DNA of 64,000 nucleotides. It comes from Pseudoxanthomonas sangjuensis (GTDB lineage Bacteria > Pseudomonadota > Gammaproteobacteria > Xanthomonadales > Xanthomonadaceae). The stretch lies in NCBI RefSeq assembly GCF_010211755.1, contig NZ_PDWR01000012.1:27899-91898 (forward strand), read 5' to 3'. The translations under genes were made by a program, and so were the position numbers. Below the pieces are notes generated by a model. That model saw only the letters and a list, made by a program, of their open reading frames with translations, was not told where the DNA came from and did no database searches. Positions 53,871 to 63,948 of the stretch are shown piece by piece. The stretch's first letter is position 1, and each line of letters opens with the position of its first letter.

Positions 53871-56363
53871 GTGCGTTCCTCCCTGCGCCTGCTGCCCATT
53901 CCCCTGGCCATCGCCGCCGCCCTGCCGGCGTTGGCGGCCGACCGCAAGCCCGACAACTGGGGGCTGTGCCCGGTCCAGGACGCCATACCCGCGTTCACCG
54001 GCGCCCAGCCACCTGCCGCCGATCCGGCCAAGGCCCGCGCCGAACGCGCCGGACTGCCGACCGTGATCGAGGGCGACTCGCAGTCCGGTACCGACCAGAC
54101 CCTGGAATACAACGGCAATGTCACCCTGCAGCAGGGCGACAAGTACCTGCACGCCGACAACCTGGAATACAACCAGGGAGACAGCACCTACATCGCCACC
54201 GGCAGCGTGCAATACCAGGACTCGGCGATGCGCGTGGTCGCCGAACGGCTGCACGGCAACCAGGAAACGGAAAGCCACCAGCTGGAGAACGTGAAATACC
54301 AGCTGGTCTCGCGTCGCGGCAACGGCGGCGCCGAGCGCATCGAGATGGGCGGCGCGGAAGGCCGCCTGACCGGTGCCACCTATTCCACCTGCGACCCCGA
54401 GGACCGGCACTGGGAATTGCGCGCGCGGCGCATCGACGTCGACACCGACGAAGGCTGGGGCGTCGCCCACGGCGCCAGCATCCGCATGGGCAAGGTGCCG
54501 GTGCTGTACATGCCGTGGATCAAGTTCCCGATCGACGATCGCCGCCATACCGGCCTGCTGTACCCGTCGATCAGCCATTCCGGCCGCAACGGCTTCGACT
54601 GGCGCCAGCCGATCTACCTGAACCTGGCGCCGAACTACGACGCCACCCTGACCCCGCGCTGGATGAGCAACCGCGGCGTCCAGCTTGGCGCCCAGTTCCG
54701 CTATCTGTACCCGGGCGGGAAGGGCAGGCTGGAGGGCACCTGGATCCCGCACGACGACCTAGTCGAGCGCCGCATCGACGACGCGGCCCTGCCGGTCGGC
54801 GACCCGAACCGCTACGACCCGCGCAACGACCCGCTGCGGACCGACAACCGCGGCATGCTGCGCTTCTCCGGCAGCCACAACATCGACAGCCATTGGCAGG
54901 CGCGGGCGAACCTGGCGTGGATCAGCGATCCGCGCTATCTCGAGGATTCGGGCAATTCGCTGTACGGCGTTTCCGCCGCTCGCCTGAACAGTACGGTTGG
55001 CCTGTACGGGCTCGGCCACTACTGGAGCGCCGGGGTGATGGCCAATTCATGGCAATCGGCCGACTACACGCTCAACGAGGCCAACCTGCCCTATCGTCGC
55101 CAGCCACGACTGTATTTCGATTGGGAACAGCCATTCGGACACTGGTTCGCCGCCGGCTTGCACAGCGAGGCGGTACGCTTCCAGCACGACGAAAGGGACG
55201 GCGGCAGCCGCCTGGACCTGAAACCCTACGTCTCGATGCCGCTGCAGGGCGCGGCCTGGTACATCACCCCGACCATGGCGTGGCGCTACACCGGCTATCA
55301 GCTGGATGGTGGCCTGGCCAACAGCATCGCCCGCTCCCGCGCCGCCACCGAACTGGGCATTGCCGGAAGCGCCGTCACGCCGGAACAACTGGCACCGTAT
55401 CGCGACGCCAGGCCGACGCGCAGCCTGCCGATCGGCTCGCTCGACGCCGGCCTGTACTTCGACCGCGATACCGAGATCAAGGGCCAGCACTACCTGCACA
55501 CGCTGGAACCGCGCCTGTTCTACCTCAATGCCCCCTACCGCGAGCAGGACGGCCTGCCGGTGTTCGACACCCGTGCATTCACCTTCAGCTGGGGCCAGTT
55601 GTTCCGCGACAACCGCTACACCGGCCCCGACCGGCAGACCGATGCCAACCAGCTGACCCTGGCCTTGTCCAGCCGCCTGCTGCGCCAGGCCGACGGCCAT
55701 GAACGGTTGGCGGTGAGCCTGGGCCAGATCCGCTATTTCGAGGACTCCCAGGTCACCCTGTCGACAAGGGAAGCGCCGATCGAACAGGGCAAATCGGCCT
55801 GGGTCGCCGACATCAGCTATGCGCCGACCGACCGCTGGACCATCGGCACTTCCTACCAGTGGAACCCGAAGTACCGCCGCGACGACCTGGCCAGCGCGCG
55901 CGCGCGCTACCTGTTCCCCGACGACGGCGTGATCAACCTGACCTACCGCCACCGGCGCAACCCCTCCACCGGCAACTACCAGCTCAAGCAGGCCGACTTC
56001 TCCTTCCTGTACCCGATCAGCCCGAACTGGAGCGTGGTCGGCCGCTACTACTATTCCCTGCTGAACACCGCGACCGAAGACCCCAAGCTGCTGGAAGCCC
56101 TGGCCGGCGTGCAGTGGGACAGCTGCTGCCTCGCGGTACGCGTGCTGGCGCGCCGCTACGTGCGCAACCGCGAGGGCGAGCTCAACAATTCGATCGGCGT
56201 GGAATTCGTGCTGAAGGGCCTGGGTTCGGCCGGTCGCGACACGGAGCGCGTGCTGCGCCGTGCTATCCTCGGTTACTACCGCGACGACCTGTACCTGGTG
56301 CCGCCGAGCAACACCACGCCGGATCCCGACGACGACGATTCCGACCCCGACATGCTTCCCTGA
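53871..56363 (+). CDS. lptD: LptD, outer-membrane LPS translocon
   Basis: An outer-membrane protein of about 830 residues that, with LptE, inserts LPS into the outer leaflet. The signal peptide (SLRLLPIPLAIAAALPALAADR) is followed by an N-terminal OstA/LptA-like beta-jellyroll (about 65-200, LEYNGNVTLQQGDKYLHADNLEYNQ) and a large beta-barrel with the NGFDWRQPIYLNLAPNYDATLTPRWMSNRG segment. A Cys pair near the C-terminus (DSCCLAVRVL) and early Cys (GLCPVQ, STCD) can form the family disulfides. GTG at 53871 gives the N-terminus seen in Xanthomonas homologues; ATG at 53826 or 53775 is possible. First gene of the surA-apaH operon. Confidence 0.94.
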   Translation: MRSSLRLLPIPLAIAAALPALAADRKPDNWGLCPVQDAIPAFTGAQPPAADPAKARAERAGLPTVIEGDSQSGTDQTLEYNGNVTLQQGDKYLHADNLEYNQGDSTYIATGSVQYQDSAMRVVAERLHGNQETESHQLENVKYQLVSRRGNGGAERIEMGGAEGRLTGATYSTCDPEDRHWELRARRIDVDTDEGWGVAHGASIRMGKVPVLYMPWIKFPIDDRRHTGLLYPSISHSGRNGFDWRQPIYLNLAPNYDATLTPRWMSNRGVQLGAQFRYLYPGGKGRLEGTWIPHDDLVERRIDDAALPVGDPNRYDPRNDPLRTDNRGMLRFSGSHNIDSHWQARANLAWISDPRYLEDSGNSLYGVSAARLNSTVGLYGLGHYWSAGVMANSWQSADYTLNEANLPYRRQPRLYFDWEQPFGHWFAAGLHSEAVRFQHDERDGGSRLDLKPYVSMPLQGAAWYITPTMAWRYTGYQLDGGLANSIARSRAATELGIAGSAVTPEQLAPYRDARPTRSLPIGSLDAGLYFDRDTEIKGQHYLHTLEPRLFYLNAPYREQDGLPVFDTRAFTFSWGQLFRDNRYTGPDRQTDANQLTLALSSRLLRQADGHERLAVSLGQIRYFEDSQVTLSTREAPIEQGKSAWVADISYAPTDRWTIGTSYQWNPKYRRDDLASARARYLFPDDGVINLTYRHRRNPSTGNYQLKQADFSFLYPISPNWSVVGRYYYSLLNTATEDPKLLEALAGVQWDSCCLAVRVLARRYVRNREGELNNSIGVEFVLKGLGSAGRDTERVLRRAILGYYRDDLYLVPPSNTTPDPDDDDSDPDMLP

Positions 56364-56376
56364 GAAGCGCCCGAGC

Positions 56377-57768
56377 ATGAACAAGACGAACTCCCGCAAG
56401 AACTTTCCCGCGCTCCGTCTCGCCGGTGCGCCGGTCTTCGCTCTGCTGCTGGCCGCCGCGCCGCTGGCCGCGCAACAGCTGCAGGCACTGGACCGCATCG
56501 CCGCCGTGGTCGACGAGGACGTGATCCTGCAGAGCGAACTGGAGCGCGCCGAGCACAACGTGCGCGCCCAGTACGCCAACAACCCCCGGCAATTGCCGCC
56601 GGCCGACGTGCTGCGCCGGCAGGTGCTCGAGCGCCTGGTGCTGATGAAACTGCAGGTGGCGCGCGCCAACGACAGCGGCATCCGCGTCGGCGACGACGAA
56701 CTGAACAACGCGGTGGCCGCGGTCGCGCGGCAGAACGGCCTCGACGTCGACGGCCTGCGCCAGCGCCTGGCCGCGGACGGCATGTCGTTCGACGATTTCC
56801 GCAATTCGATCCGCGACGAGATCGTGGTGCAGCGCCTGCGCCAGAGCTTCGCGCAGAGCCGGATCCAGGTCAGCGAGGCGGAAGTCGACGCCGCGCTGGC
56901 GCAGCAGTCCGGCAACGGCGTGCAGTACCACCTGGCGCACATCCTGGTCGGCCTGCCCGAGGGCGCCACCGCCGAGCAGATCGCCACCGGGCAGAAGAAG
57001 ATCGACGGCATCAAGGGCCTGATCGACAAGGGCGAGATGGACTTCTCCGCCGCCGCGGTGCGCTACTCCGACAGCCCCAACGCGCTGGAAGGCGGCGACC
57101 TGGGCTGGCGCAGCGTCGACGAGATCCCGACCGCCTTCGTCAACACGCTGCGCAGCATGTCGCCCGGCCAGGTCGTCGGCCCGATCCGCGGACCCAGCGG
57201 CTTCCAGCTGCTGAAGCTGGTCGAAACCCGCGACGCCGCACAGGGCGCGACGCAGCAGGTCACCGAATACCAGGCGCGGCACATCCTGGTGCGCGTCACC
57301 GACGTGCAGGATTCGGCGGCGGCCAAGGCCAAGATCGACACGCTGCGCGCGCGCATCGCCGGCGGCGCCGACTTCGCCGCGGTGGCGAAGGAATCGTCGG
57401 AAGACCCCAACACCCGCAGCAGCGGCGGCGAGCTGGGCTGGTTCGCGCTCGACGCCTTCGGCCCGGACTTCGGCCAGCAGGTCGCGGCGATCCAGGACGG
57501 CCAGGTCAGCCAGCCGTTCCGCACCGAGGCCGGCTGGCACATCGTGCAGCGCGAAGGCGTGCGCCAGACCGACGTCACCGACCAGAACAAGCGCGCGCAG
57601 GTGCGCGAAACCATCGGCCGGCGCAAGCTGGAGGACGAGTACAACCGCTTCCTGCGGGAAATGCGCGGCGAAGCCTACGTCAGCGTGCACGACGCCAGCG
57701 CGAAGACCCCCGCCCCAACGCCCGCGCCCCCGGTAACGCCGCCGGCGACGGGCGACAACGGCGGCTGA
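56377..57768 (+). CDS. surA: SurA, periplasmic chaperone and peptidyl-prolyl isomerase
   Basis: A 463-residue protein with signal peptide (FALLLAAAPLAAQ), an N-terminal chaperone domain (DRIAAVVDEDVILQSELERA to about 170), two parvulin PPIase domains (YHLAHILVGLPEG, about 185-285; ARHILVRVTDVQ, about 300-400), and a C-terminal helix, with a Pro/Thr tail (KTPAPTPAPPVTPP) longer than usual. It guides outer-membrane proteins, above all LptD made from the gene before it, to the BAM complex. Start at 56377 lies 14 bases after the lptD stop. pdxA begins two bases after its stop. Confidence 0.95.
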   Translation: MNKTNSRKNFPALRLAGAPVFALLLAAAPLAAQQLQALDRIAAVVDEDVILQSELERAEHNVRAQYANNPRQLPPADVLRRQVLERLVLMKLQVARANDSGIRVGDDELNNAVAAVARQNGLDVDGLRQRLAADGMSFDDFRNSIRDEIVVQRLRQSFAQSRIQVSEAEVDAALAQQSGNGVQYHLAHILVGLPEGATAEQIATGQKKIDGIKGLIDKGEMDFSAAAVRYSDSPNALEGGDLGWRSVDEIPTAFVNTLRSMSPGQVVGPIRGPSGFQLLKLVETRDAAQGATQQVTEYQARHILVRVTDVQDSAAAKAKIDTLRARIAGGADFAAVAKESSEDPNTRSSGGELGWFALDAFGPDFGQQVAAIQDGQVSQPFRTEAGWHIVQREGVRQTDVTDQNKRAQVRETIGRRKLEDEYNRFLREMRGEAYVSVHDASAKTPAPTPAPPVTPPATGDNGG

Positions 57769-57770
57769 CC

Positions 57771-58760
57771 GTGCTGCCCAGGCTGGCGCTGGTACCGGGC
57801 GAGCCGGCCGGCGTCGGCCCCGAACTCTGCGTGCGGCTGGCGCAACAGCCGCACGCCAGCCACAGGCTGGTCGCGTTCGGCGACGCCGACACGCTGCAGG
57901 CCGCCGCCACGGCCCTGCGCCTGCCGCTGCGCCTGCTCGACGGACACGAAACCGCCACCGCCCCTGGCGACCTGCCGCTGCATCCGCTGCCGAACGCCGT
58001 CGCCAGCATTTTCGGCCGGCCCGACCCGCGCAACGCCGCCGCGGTGATCGCCGCGCTCGATGCCGCCGCCGATGCCTGCCTGCGCGGCGAATTCGACGGC
58101 CTCGTCACCGGCCCCACCCACAAGGCCACGATCAATGCCGGCGGCATCGCCTACACCGGCACCACCGAGCGCCTGGCCGAGCGCGCCGGCCGCGACGTGG
58201 TGATGATGCTGGCCAACGACGTGGTCCGCGTCGCCCTGGCGACCACGCATCTTCCGTTGCGCGAGGTCGCCGACGCGATCACCCGCGACGGCATCGAGCG
58301 CGCGCTGCGCATCGTCCACGCGGCGATGCGGAAGGATTTCGGCATCGCCGAACCGGTCATCGCGGTGCTCGGCCTGAACCCGCACGCGGGCGAAGCCGGG
58401 CACATGGGCCGCGAGGAAATCGACACGATCGCGCCGGCGATCGCCGCGCTGCGCGACGAAGGCATGCGGCTCGAAGGCCCGCTGCCGGCCGACACCGCCT
58501 TCCTGCCGCGCAAGCTCGAAGGCTTCGACGCGGTACTGGCGATGTACCACGACCAGGGCCTGCCGGTGCTGAAGTACAGCGGCTTCGAGCAGGCGGTGAA
58601 CCTGACCCTGGGCCTGCCCTACCCGCGCGTCGCGGTCGACCACGGCACCGCGCTCGACCTCGCCGGCAAGGGCGTCGCCGATCCGTCCAGCCTGTTCGCC
58701 GCGGTCGCGACCTGCGCGCGGTTCGTGGCGACGCGGCGTAAACTCGCCGCATGGACCTGA
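57771..58760 (+). CDS. pdxA: PdxA, 4-hydroxythreonine-4-phosphate dehydrogenase
   Basis: A 329-residue enzyme of the DXP-dependent pyridoxal phosphate pathway, oxidising 4-phosphohydroxy-L-threonine with NAD. The N-terminus LALVPGEPAGVGPELC is characteristic, TGPTHKATINAGG and THLPLREVADAI follow, and the metal-binding His residues lie in HEPLR-like and LNPHAGEAGHMG and in AMYHDQGLPVLKY. The start codon is GTG at 57771, two bases after the surA stop. It overlaps the next gene by ten bases, so translation is coupled. Confidence 0.95.
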   Translation: MLPRLALVPGEPAGVGPELCVRLAQQPHASHRLVAFGDADTLQAAATALRLPLRLLDGHETATAPGDLPLHPLPNAVASIFGRPDPRNAAAVIAALDAAADACLRGEFDGLVTGPTHKATINAGGIAYTGTTERLAERAGRDVVMMLANDVVRVALATTHLPLREVADAITRDGIERALRIVHAAMRKDFGIAEPVIAVLGLNPHAGEAGHMGREEIDTIAPAIAALRDEGMRLEGPLPADTAFLPRKLEGFDAVLAMYHDQGLPVLKYSGFEQAVNLTLGLPYPRVAVDHGTALDLAGKGVADPSSLFAAVATCARFVATRRKLAAWT

Positions 58761-59089
58761 TCGACTGGAACGATTTCGCGAGGGTTGAACTGCGCGTCGG
58801 CCGCGTGCTGTCGGCCGAACCGTTCCTCCAAGCGCGCAAGCCCGCCTACGTGCTGCAGGTCGATTTCGGCGACGGGATCGGCGTGCGCAAATCCAGCGCG
58901 CAGATCACCGCGCACTACCGCCCCGACGATCTGGTCGGACGCCTCGTGGTCGGCGTGGTCAATTTCCCGAAGAAGCAGATCGGTCCGCTGATGTCCGAAT
59001 GCCTGGTCACCGGCTTCCACGACGCCGACGGCAACGTCGCGTTGTGCGTGCCCGACCGCGACGTGCCGCTGGGGGCGAAACTGCTGTGA
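58751..59089 (+). CDS. Small tRNA-binding (CsaA/YgjH-like) protein
   Basis: A 112-residue protein consisting of one OB-fold tRNA-binding domain ([60 protein letters not shown]), the fold of CsaA, YgjH and the C-terminus of MetRS. Family members bind tRNA or act as export-related chaperones; no catalytic site. It overlaps pdxA by ten bases at its start and rsmA by four at its end (GTGA), so it is firmly inside the pdxA-rsmA operon, where E. coli has no such gene. Confidence 0.9.
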   Translation: MDLIDWNDFARVELRVGRVLSAEPFLQARKPAYVLQVDFGDGIGVRKSSAQITAHYRPDDLVGRLVVGVVNFPKKQIGPLMSECLVTGFHDADGNVALCVPDRDVPLGAKLL

Positions 59090-59886
59090 ACCCCCATTCG
59101 CCCGCCAGGACCTTCGGCGCCGCCAAGAAGCAGCTCGGCCAGCACTTCCTGCACGAACGCGGCTTCATCGAGAAGATCGTGCTCGCGGTGAACCCGCAGC
59201 CCGGCGACCGCCTCGTCGAGATCGGCCCCGGCCAGGGCGCGATCACCTTCCCGCTGCTCGACCGCCACGGCGAGCTGACCGTCATCGAATTCGACCGCGA
59301 CCTGATCTTCCCGCTGACCGAAGCCGCCCGCGCGCACGGCACGCTGGAAGTGATCCACCGCGACGTGCTCGAGGTCGACTTCACCCGGCTCGCCAGCGAC
59401 GGCCGCAAGCTGCGCCTGGTCGGCAACCTGCCCTACAACCTGTCGTCGCCGATCCTGTTCCATGCGCTGGAACACGCCGCCGCGATCGTCGACATGCACT
59501 TCATGCTGCAGAAGGAAGTCGTCGACCGCATGGCCGCCGAACCGGGCAGCAAGGTCTACGGCCGCCTCAGCGTGATGCTGCAGGCGCATTGCCGGGTCGT
59601 GCCGCTGCTCACCGTGCCGCCGGGCGCGTTCCGGCCGCCGCCGAAGGTCGATTCGGCGGTGGTGCGGCTGCTGCCGAAGCCGGCAAGCGAAATCGGCGTG
59701 CGCGACCCGAAGCGTTTCGAGGAAGTCGTCCGCGCCGCCTTCGGCCAGCGCAGGAAGACCCTGCGCAACGCGCTGTCCGGCACCTGCACCGCCGAGCAGA
59801 TCGAAGCCGCCGGCCTGCGCCCCGATGCGCGCGCCGAGCAGATCGAGGTGGAAGGCTTCGTGAAGCTGGCGAACTTGCCGGGCTAG
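59086..59886 (+). CDS. rsmA: RsmA/KsgA, 16S rRNA dimethyladenosine transferase
   Basis: A 266-residue enzyme that dimethylates A1518 and A1519 of 16S rRNA late in 30S assembly. SAM motif [15 protein letters not shown] is near 42-56, the catalytic [12 protein letters not shown] near 115-126, and the C-terminal helical domain has [17 protein letters not shown] and RRKTLRNAL. The start is GTG at 59086, overlapping the TGA of the upstream gene (GTGA), with the conserved [13 protein letters not shown] soon after. The usual neighbours pdxA and apaG flank the region. Confidence 0.95.
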   Translation: MNPHSPARTFGAAKKQLGQHFLHERGFIEKIVLAVNPQPGDRLVEIGPGQGAITFPLLDRHGELTVIEFDRDLIFPLTEAARAHGTLEVIHRDVLEVDFTRLASDGRKLRLVGNLPYNLSSPILFHALEHAAAIVDMHFMLQKEVVDRMAAEPGSKVYGRLSVMLQAHCRVVPLLTVPPGAFRPPPKVDSAVVRLLPKPASEIGVRDPKRFEEVVRAAFGQRRKTLRNALSGTCTAEQIEAAGLRPDARAEQIEVEGFVKLANLPG

Positions 59887-59909
59887 GCGCTGTTGATAGA
59901 CTGTCGCGC

Positions 59910-60290
59910 ATGGACAGTCCGGACTACGCCATCGACGTCGACGTCGCCACCCGTTTCCTCGCCGAGCAGTCGGTGCCCGAGGACGGCCGCTACGTGTTCG
60001 CCTACACCATTCGCATCCACAACAGCGGGCGGATATCGGCGCGACTGATCGACCGGCACTGGATCATCACCGACGCCAATGGCAAGGTCGAGGAGGTGCG
60101 CGGCGAAGGCGTGGTCGGCGAGCAGCCGTGGCTGCGTCCCGGCGACGACTACGAATACACCTCGGGCGCGGTCCTGGACACCGCGCACGGCGTGATGCGC
60201 GGCAGCTACGGCATGCTGGCCGACGACGGCACCCGCTTCGACGCGCCGATCGCGCCGTTCTCGCTGTCGATCCCGCGGACCCTGCACTGA
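59910..60290 (+). CDS. apaG: ApaG, Co/Mg-efflux-associated protein
   Basis: A 126-residue ApaG-domain protein with an Ig-like beta fold: [49 protein letters not shown] and [18 protein letters not shown], the last being the family signature. Linked to cobalt and magnesium efflux in Salmonella, with no known activity. ATG at 59910 lies 23 bases after the rsmA stop. Followed by apaH after ten bases. Confidence 0.94.
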   Translation: MDSPDYAIDVDVATRFLAEQSVPEDGRYVFAYTIRIHNSGRISARLIDRHWIITDANGKVEEVRGEGVVGEQPWLRPGDDYEYTSGAVLDTAHGVMRGSYGMLADDGTRFDAPIAPFSLSIPRTLH

Positions 60291-60300
60291 TGGGGCGCGC

Positions 60301-61155
60301 ATGAGCGTTTGGGCGATCGGCGACCTGCAAGGCTGCTACGACGCGACGCAACGATTGCTGGAACGCATCCGCTTCGATCCCGCGCGCGACACCCTGTGGT
60401 TCTGCGGCGACCTGGTCAATCGCGGCGGGCAGTCGCTGGAGACGCTGCGCCTGGTGCACTCGCTGCGCGAACGCAGCGTCGTCGTGCTCGGCAACCACGA
60501 CCTGTCGCTGCTGGCGGTCGGCGCGCGCACTCCGGAGGAACAACGCAGGGTCAACCCCGACCTGCAGCGCGTGGTGCTGGCCGAGGACCGCGATGAACTG
60601 CTCGGCTGGCTGCGCATGCAGAAACTGGCGCACGTCGATCGCGAACTCGGCTGGATGATGGTGCACGCCGGGCTGGCCCCGCAGTGGACCATCGAGATGG
60701 CCGAGCGCCACGCGGCCGAAGTCGAGAAGCAACTGCGCGGCGACGGCTACCACAAGCTGCTGCGCAACATGTACGGCGACAAGCCGAACTGGGGCCCGCA
60801 GTTGCGCGGCCACGACCGCTGGCGCGCGATCATCAACCTGCTGACGCGGATGCGCTACTGCACCCCGCGCGGGCGCATCGCGATCGAGGAGAAGGGCGCG
60901 CCGGGTTCGCAACCCAGCGGCCTGTACCCGTGGTACGAGGTGCCGGGCCGCGTGCAGCGCGAGTTGAACATCGTCTGCGGGCACTGGTCGACGTTGGGCC
61001 TGATGATCGGCCACGGCGTGTACGCGATCGACACCGGCGCGGTCTGGGGTGGGAAGCTGACCGCGCTGCAACTGGATACCGACGAACTGCGCGTCGTGCA
61101 GGTGCCGGGCCGCGACGTGCCGCCACCGCCGAAGGGCGAGTTGCCGAAGGATTGA
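60301..61155 (+). CDS. apaH: ApaH, symmetrical diadenosine tetraphosphatase
   Basis: A 284-residue metallophosphoesterase that splits Ap4A into two ADP and can remove Np4 caps from RNA. The metal-binding blocks are GDLQGCYD (about 7-14), GDLVNRGGQS (about 35-44), GNHDLSLLAVG (about 65-75) and, near the C-terminus, VCGHWSTLGL. Length is close to E. coli ApaH. It ends the lptD operon and converges on folA with a six-base gap and no clear terminator between them. Confidence 0.95.
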   Translation: MSVWAIGDLQGCYDATQRLLERIRFDPARDTLWFCGDLVNRGGQSLETLRLVHSLRERSVVVLGNHDLSLLAVGARTPEEQRRVNPDLQRVVLAEDRDELLGWLRMQKLAHVDRELGWMMVHAGLAPQWTIEMAERHAAEVEKQLRGDGYHKLLRNMYGDKPNWGPQLRGHDRWRAIINLLTRMRYCTPRGRIAIEEKGAPGSQPSGLYPWYEVPGRVQRELNIVCGHWSTLGLMIGHGVYAIDTGAVWGGKLTALQLDTDELRVVQVPGRDVPPPPKGELPKD

Positions 61156-61161
61156 ACGCCG

Positions 61162-61671
61162 TCAGCGGCGTTCGTAATCCACGAACTCGAAATCGAACGC
61201 ATGCTTCGCATCCTCCGGATGCGTCTCGCGCGACACGACTTGCCATGGCGAAGGATCGAATCCCGGGAAGAACGCATCGACGCCTTCGACTTCGGCATCG
61301 ACATGGGTCAGGTGCAGCACGTCCGCGAACGGCAAGGCAAGCGCATAGATTTCCGCGCCGCCGATGACGCACAGTTCTTCGGCGCCCTGTTCCTCCGCGA
61401 TCCGCATCGCCTCGTCGATGGAGCCGACCGCACGCATGCCTTCGAACGGCACGCGCCCGGAGCGGGTCAGCACGAGGTTCAGTCGCCCGGGCAAGGCACG
61501 GCCGAGCGACTCCGCGGTCTTCCTCCCCATCAGGATCGGCTTGCCGAGCGTCAGCGCCTTGAAGTGCCGGAAATCGTCCGGCAAATGCCACGGCATCGCG
61601 TTGCCGCGGCCGATGGCGCTGTTGCGGTCGAGCGCCGCGATCAACGAGACGCGTGGTCGAGGGGCCGGCAT
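61162..61671 (-). CDS. folA: FolA, dihydrofolate reductase
   Basis: A 169-residue reductase using NADPH to make tetrahydrofolate. Key segments: LIAALDRNSAIGRGNAMPWHLPDDFRHF, with substrate-binding Asp in LPDD, GRKTAESLGRALPGR (NADPH) and VIGGAEIYALALPFAD. No insertion or loss. It follows thyA at four bases, the partner that regenerates dihydrofolate, so both are likely read together after lgt. Confidence 0.95.
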   Translation of the reverse strand: MPAPRPRVSLIAALDRNSAIGRGNAMPWHLPDDFRHFKALTLGKPILMGRKTAESLGRALPGRLNLVLTRSGRVPFEGMRAVGSIDEAMRIAEEQGAEELCVIGGAEIYALALPFADVLHLTHVDAEVEGVDAFFPGFDPSPWQVVSRETHPEDAKHAFDFEFVDYERR

Positions 61672-61675
61672 CGGC

Positions 61676-62470
61676 TCACACCGCCACCGGCGCCTTGATC
61701 GCGGGGTACGGATCGTAGCCGTGGATCTCGATGTCGTCGTAGCAGAACGAGAACAGGTCGGCGACGTCCGGGTTCAGCCGCAGCGTCGGCAGCTTGCGCG
61801 GCGTACGCGCGAGCTGTTCGCGCGCCTGTTCGTAATGGTTCGAATACAGGTGCGCGTCGCCCAGCGTGTGCACGAAGTCGCCGACGCCCAACCCGGTGGC
61901 CTGCGCCACCATGTGGGTCAGCAGCGCGTAGCTGGCGATGTTGAACGGCACCCCGAGGAAGATGTCGCCGCTGCGCTGGTACAGCTGGCAGCTGAGCCTG
62001 CCGTCGACCACGTAGAACTGGAACAGGTTGTGGCACGGCATCAGCGCCATCTTCGGCAGGTCGGCCACGTTCCAGGCGCTGACCACGAGGCGGCGCGAGT
62101 CCGGGTTGCGCCTGATCTCGTCCACCAGCCACTTCATCTGGTCGATCTGCTGGCCGCCGGCGCCTTCCCAGCTGCGCCACTGCTTGCCGTAGACCGGGCC
62201 GAGTTCGCCGTTCTCGTCGGCCCACTCGTCCCAGATGCTGACCTTGTTCTCCTTCAGGTAGGCGATGTTGGTCTCGCCCTTCAGGAACCACAGCAGCTCG
62301 TGCACGATCGAGCGCAGGTGCAGCTTCTTGGTGGTGACCAGCGGGAAGCCCTCGTTGAGGTCGAAGCGCATCTGCCAGCCGAACACGCTGCGCGTGCCGG
62401 TGCCGGTGCGATCGCCCTTCTCGGCGCCGTGCTCGAGCACGTGCCCCAGCAGGTCGAGGTATTGCTTCAT
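61676..62470 (-). CDS. thyA: ThyA, thymidylate synthase
   Basis: A 264-residue enzyme, the same length as E. coli ThyA, making dTMP from dUMP and methylenetetrahydrofolate. The catalytic Cys is in [10 protein letters not shown], the phosphate site in [14 protein letters not shown] and the fold motif [23 protein letters not shown] at 62470 gives [15 protein letters not shown]; a longer frame overlaps lgt and is rejected. It is part of lgt-thyA-folA. Confidence 0.97.
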   Translation of the reverse strand: MKQYLDLLGHVLEHGAEKGDRTGTGTRSVFGWQMRFDLNEGFPLVTTKKLHLRSIVHELLWFLKGETNIAYLKENKVSIWDEWADENGELGPVYGKQWRSWEGAGGQQIDQMKWLVDEIRRNPDSRRLVVSAWNVADLPKMALMPCHNLFQFYVVDGRLSCQLYQRSGDIFLGVPFNIASYALLTHMVAQATGLGVGDFVHTLGDAHLYSNHYEQAREQLARTPRKLPTLRLNPDVADLFSFCYDDIEIHGYDPYPAIKAPVAV

Positions 62471-62492
62471 TCCTTGCCTCCGGCGAATGGCC

Positions 62493-63371
62493 TCATGCAC
62501 CGCCTCCGGCGGGTTGCACGGTCGGCGCGCGACGCGACAGCCACAGCAGGAACAGGCCGAGCAGGACCAGCGGCAGGCTCAGCAACTGGCCCATCGTGAC
62601 CCAGCCCAGCGCAAGATAATCCAGCTGCTGGTCGGGCACGCGGACGAATTCCACCACGAAACGGAACACGCCGTACAGCAACGCGAACAGCCCCGACACC
62701 GCGTAGCGCGGGCGCGGCTTGCGCGAGAACCACCACAGCACCGCGAACATCACCAGCCCTTCCAACCCCGCTTCGTACAACTGCGTCGGATGCCGAGCGA
62801 ATTGGTCCAGCGCGCCGGCGGCGTATTGCGCCTGCAGCTGCGCGGCGCTGAGCTTGAGGTCGACCACGTTCGGGTCGGTGGTCGGGAAGATCACGCCCCA
62901 CTTCGTGCCGGTGTACTTGCCCCACAGCTCGCCGTTGACGAAATTGGCCAGGCGGCCGACAAACAGTCCGGACGGCACCAGCGGCGCGAGGAAATCGACG
63001 GTATCGAAGAAATGCAGGCGATGCTTGCGCGTCCACCATGCCGCCGCGGCCAGCACGCCGAGCAGGCCGCCGTGGAAGCTCATGCCGCCCTGCCAGACCT
63101 TGAACACGCTCAACGGTTCGGCGACGTACGCCGGCAGGTCGTAGAACAGGATGTAACCGAGGCGGCCGCCGAGGACCACGCCGAGCATGCCGTAGAACAT
63201 CAGGTCGGACAGGCCTTCCTGGTCGATCCCGGGCAGGCGCCCGGCGCGGATGCGCAGGCGGGCCAGCCACCACGCCAGCACGAAGGCCACGGCGTAGGCG
63301 ATGCCGTACCAGTGCACCTTCAGCGGGCCGAGGGAGAAAGCGATGGGGTCGAGCTGGTGGAGATAGGGCAT
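62493..63371 (-). CDS. lgt: Lgt, prolipoprotein diacylglyceryl transferase
   Basis: A 292-residue inner-membrane enzyme with about seven spans that moves diacylglyceryl from phosphatidylglycerol to the lipobox Cys of prolipoproteins, such as Pal in this window. The signature [17 protein letters not shown] is at about 140-156; [17 protein letters not shown], the first HGGLLGV, and [12 protein letters not shown] are also conserved. ATG at 63371 ([23 protein letters not shown]) matches the family. thyA follows after 22 bases. Confidence 0.96.
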   Translation of the reverse strand: MPYLHQLDPIAFSLGPLKVHWYGIAYAVAFVLAWWLARLRIRAGRLPGIDQEGLSDLMFYGMLGVVLGGRLGYILFYDLPAYVAEPLSVFKVWQGGMSFHGGLLGVLAAAAWWTRKHRLHFFDTVDFLAPLVPSGLFVGRLANFVNGELWGKYTGTKWGVIFPTTDPNVVDLKLSAAQLQAQYAAGALDQFARHPTQLYEAGLEGLVMFAVLWWFSRKPRPRYAVSGLFALLYGVFRFVVEFVRVPDQQLDYLALGWVTMGQLLSLPLVLLGLFLLWLSRRAPTVQPAGGGA

Positions 63372-63441
63372 GCGGCCGGCCGGCTGGGAATGTCGATGGT
63401 TATTTTGCCCCAAGCCTACGCCGGCAAGGACGGGCCATCGG

Positions 63442-63930
63442 TCACAGGATATAGGGGCGGTTCGGCAATTCGTCCTCGTCGGGCGCGCCGCCGTCCTGCG
63501 GGAAGTGCGCGGCGAGCAGGTCGGACACGGACTCGATGCCGGCGACGACCGCCGCCTCGGGCTCGCCGGCGTGCAGTCGCTCCTCCATCAGCTGGCACAC
63601 GCCGCGCCACTGCTCGGCGCTGACCTTTCCGTCGAGGCCGCGGTCGGCAACGATCTCGATGCGATGGTCGGCCAGCAACAGGTAGACCAGCACGCCGTTG
63701 TTGGCCGCGGTGTCCCAGGTGCGCAGGCGGGCGAAGGCCTCCAGCGCGCGCTGGCGCGCCTGCACGCCGCGCAGGACCTGGCCGACCGGCAACTCGGATT
63801 CGACCGCGAACATCACTTCGCCGGTGTGCCGGCGCTCGCCCGCGGCGATCGCATCGGCGATGCGGTGCAGGCTGTCCTCGGGGAACAGCGCGCGGGCCGA
63901 ACGGGCGAACAGGTGGCGCAACAGTCTCAT
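63442..63930 (-). CDS. TPM-domain protein (short YgcG-like)
   Basis: A 162-residue TPM-domain (TLP18.3/Psb32/MOLO-1) protein without a signal peptide or membrane span. The domain runs from about 15 to 140: [69 protein letters not shown] and [20 protein letters not shown]. The biochemical role is unknown, though plant relatives act in photosystem repair. It lies 18 bases after the end of a second TPM-like gene, forming the usual pair of such genes; the LemA gene often seen with them would be outside the window. Confidence 0.85.
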   Translation of the reverse strand: MRLLRHLFARSARALFPEDSLHRIADAIAAGERRHTGEVMFAVESELPVGQVLRGVQARQRALEAFARLRTWDTAANNGVLVYLLLADHRIEIVADRGLDGKVSAEQWRGVCQLMEERLHAGEPEAAVVAGIESVSDLLAAHFPQDGGAPDEDELPNRPYIL

Positions 63931-63948
63931 CGTCTACCCGGCTCCCAT

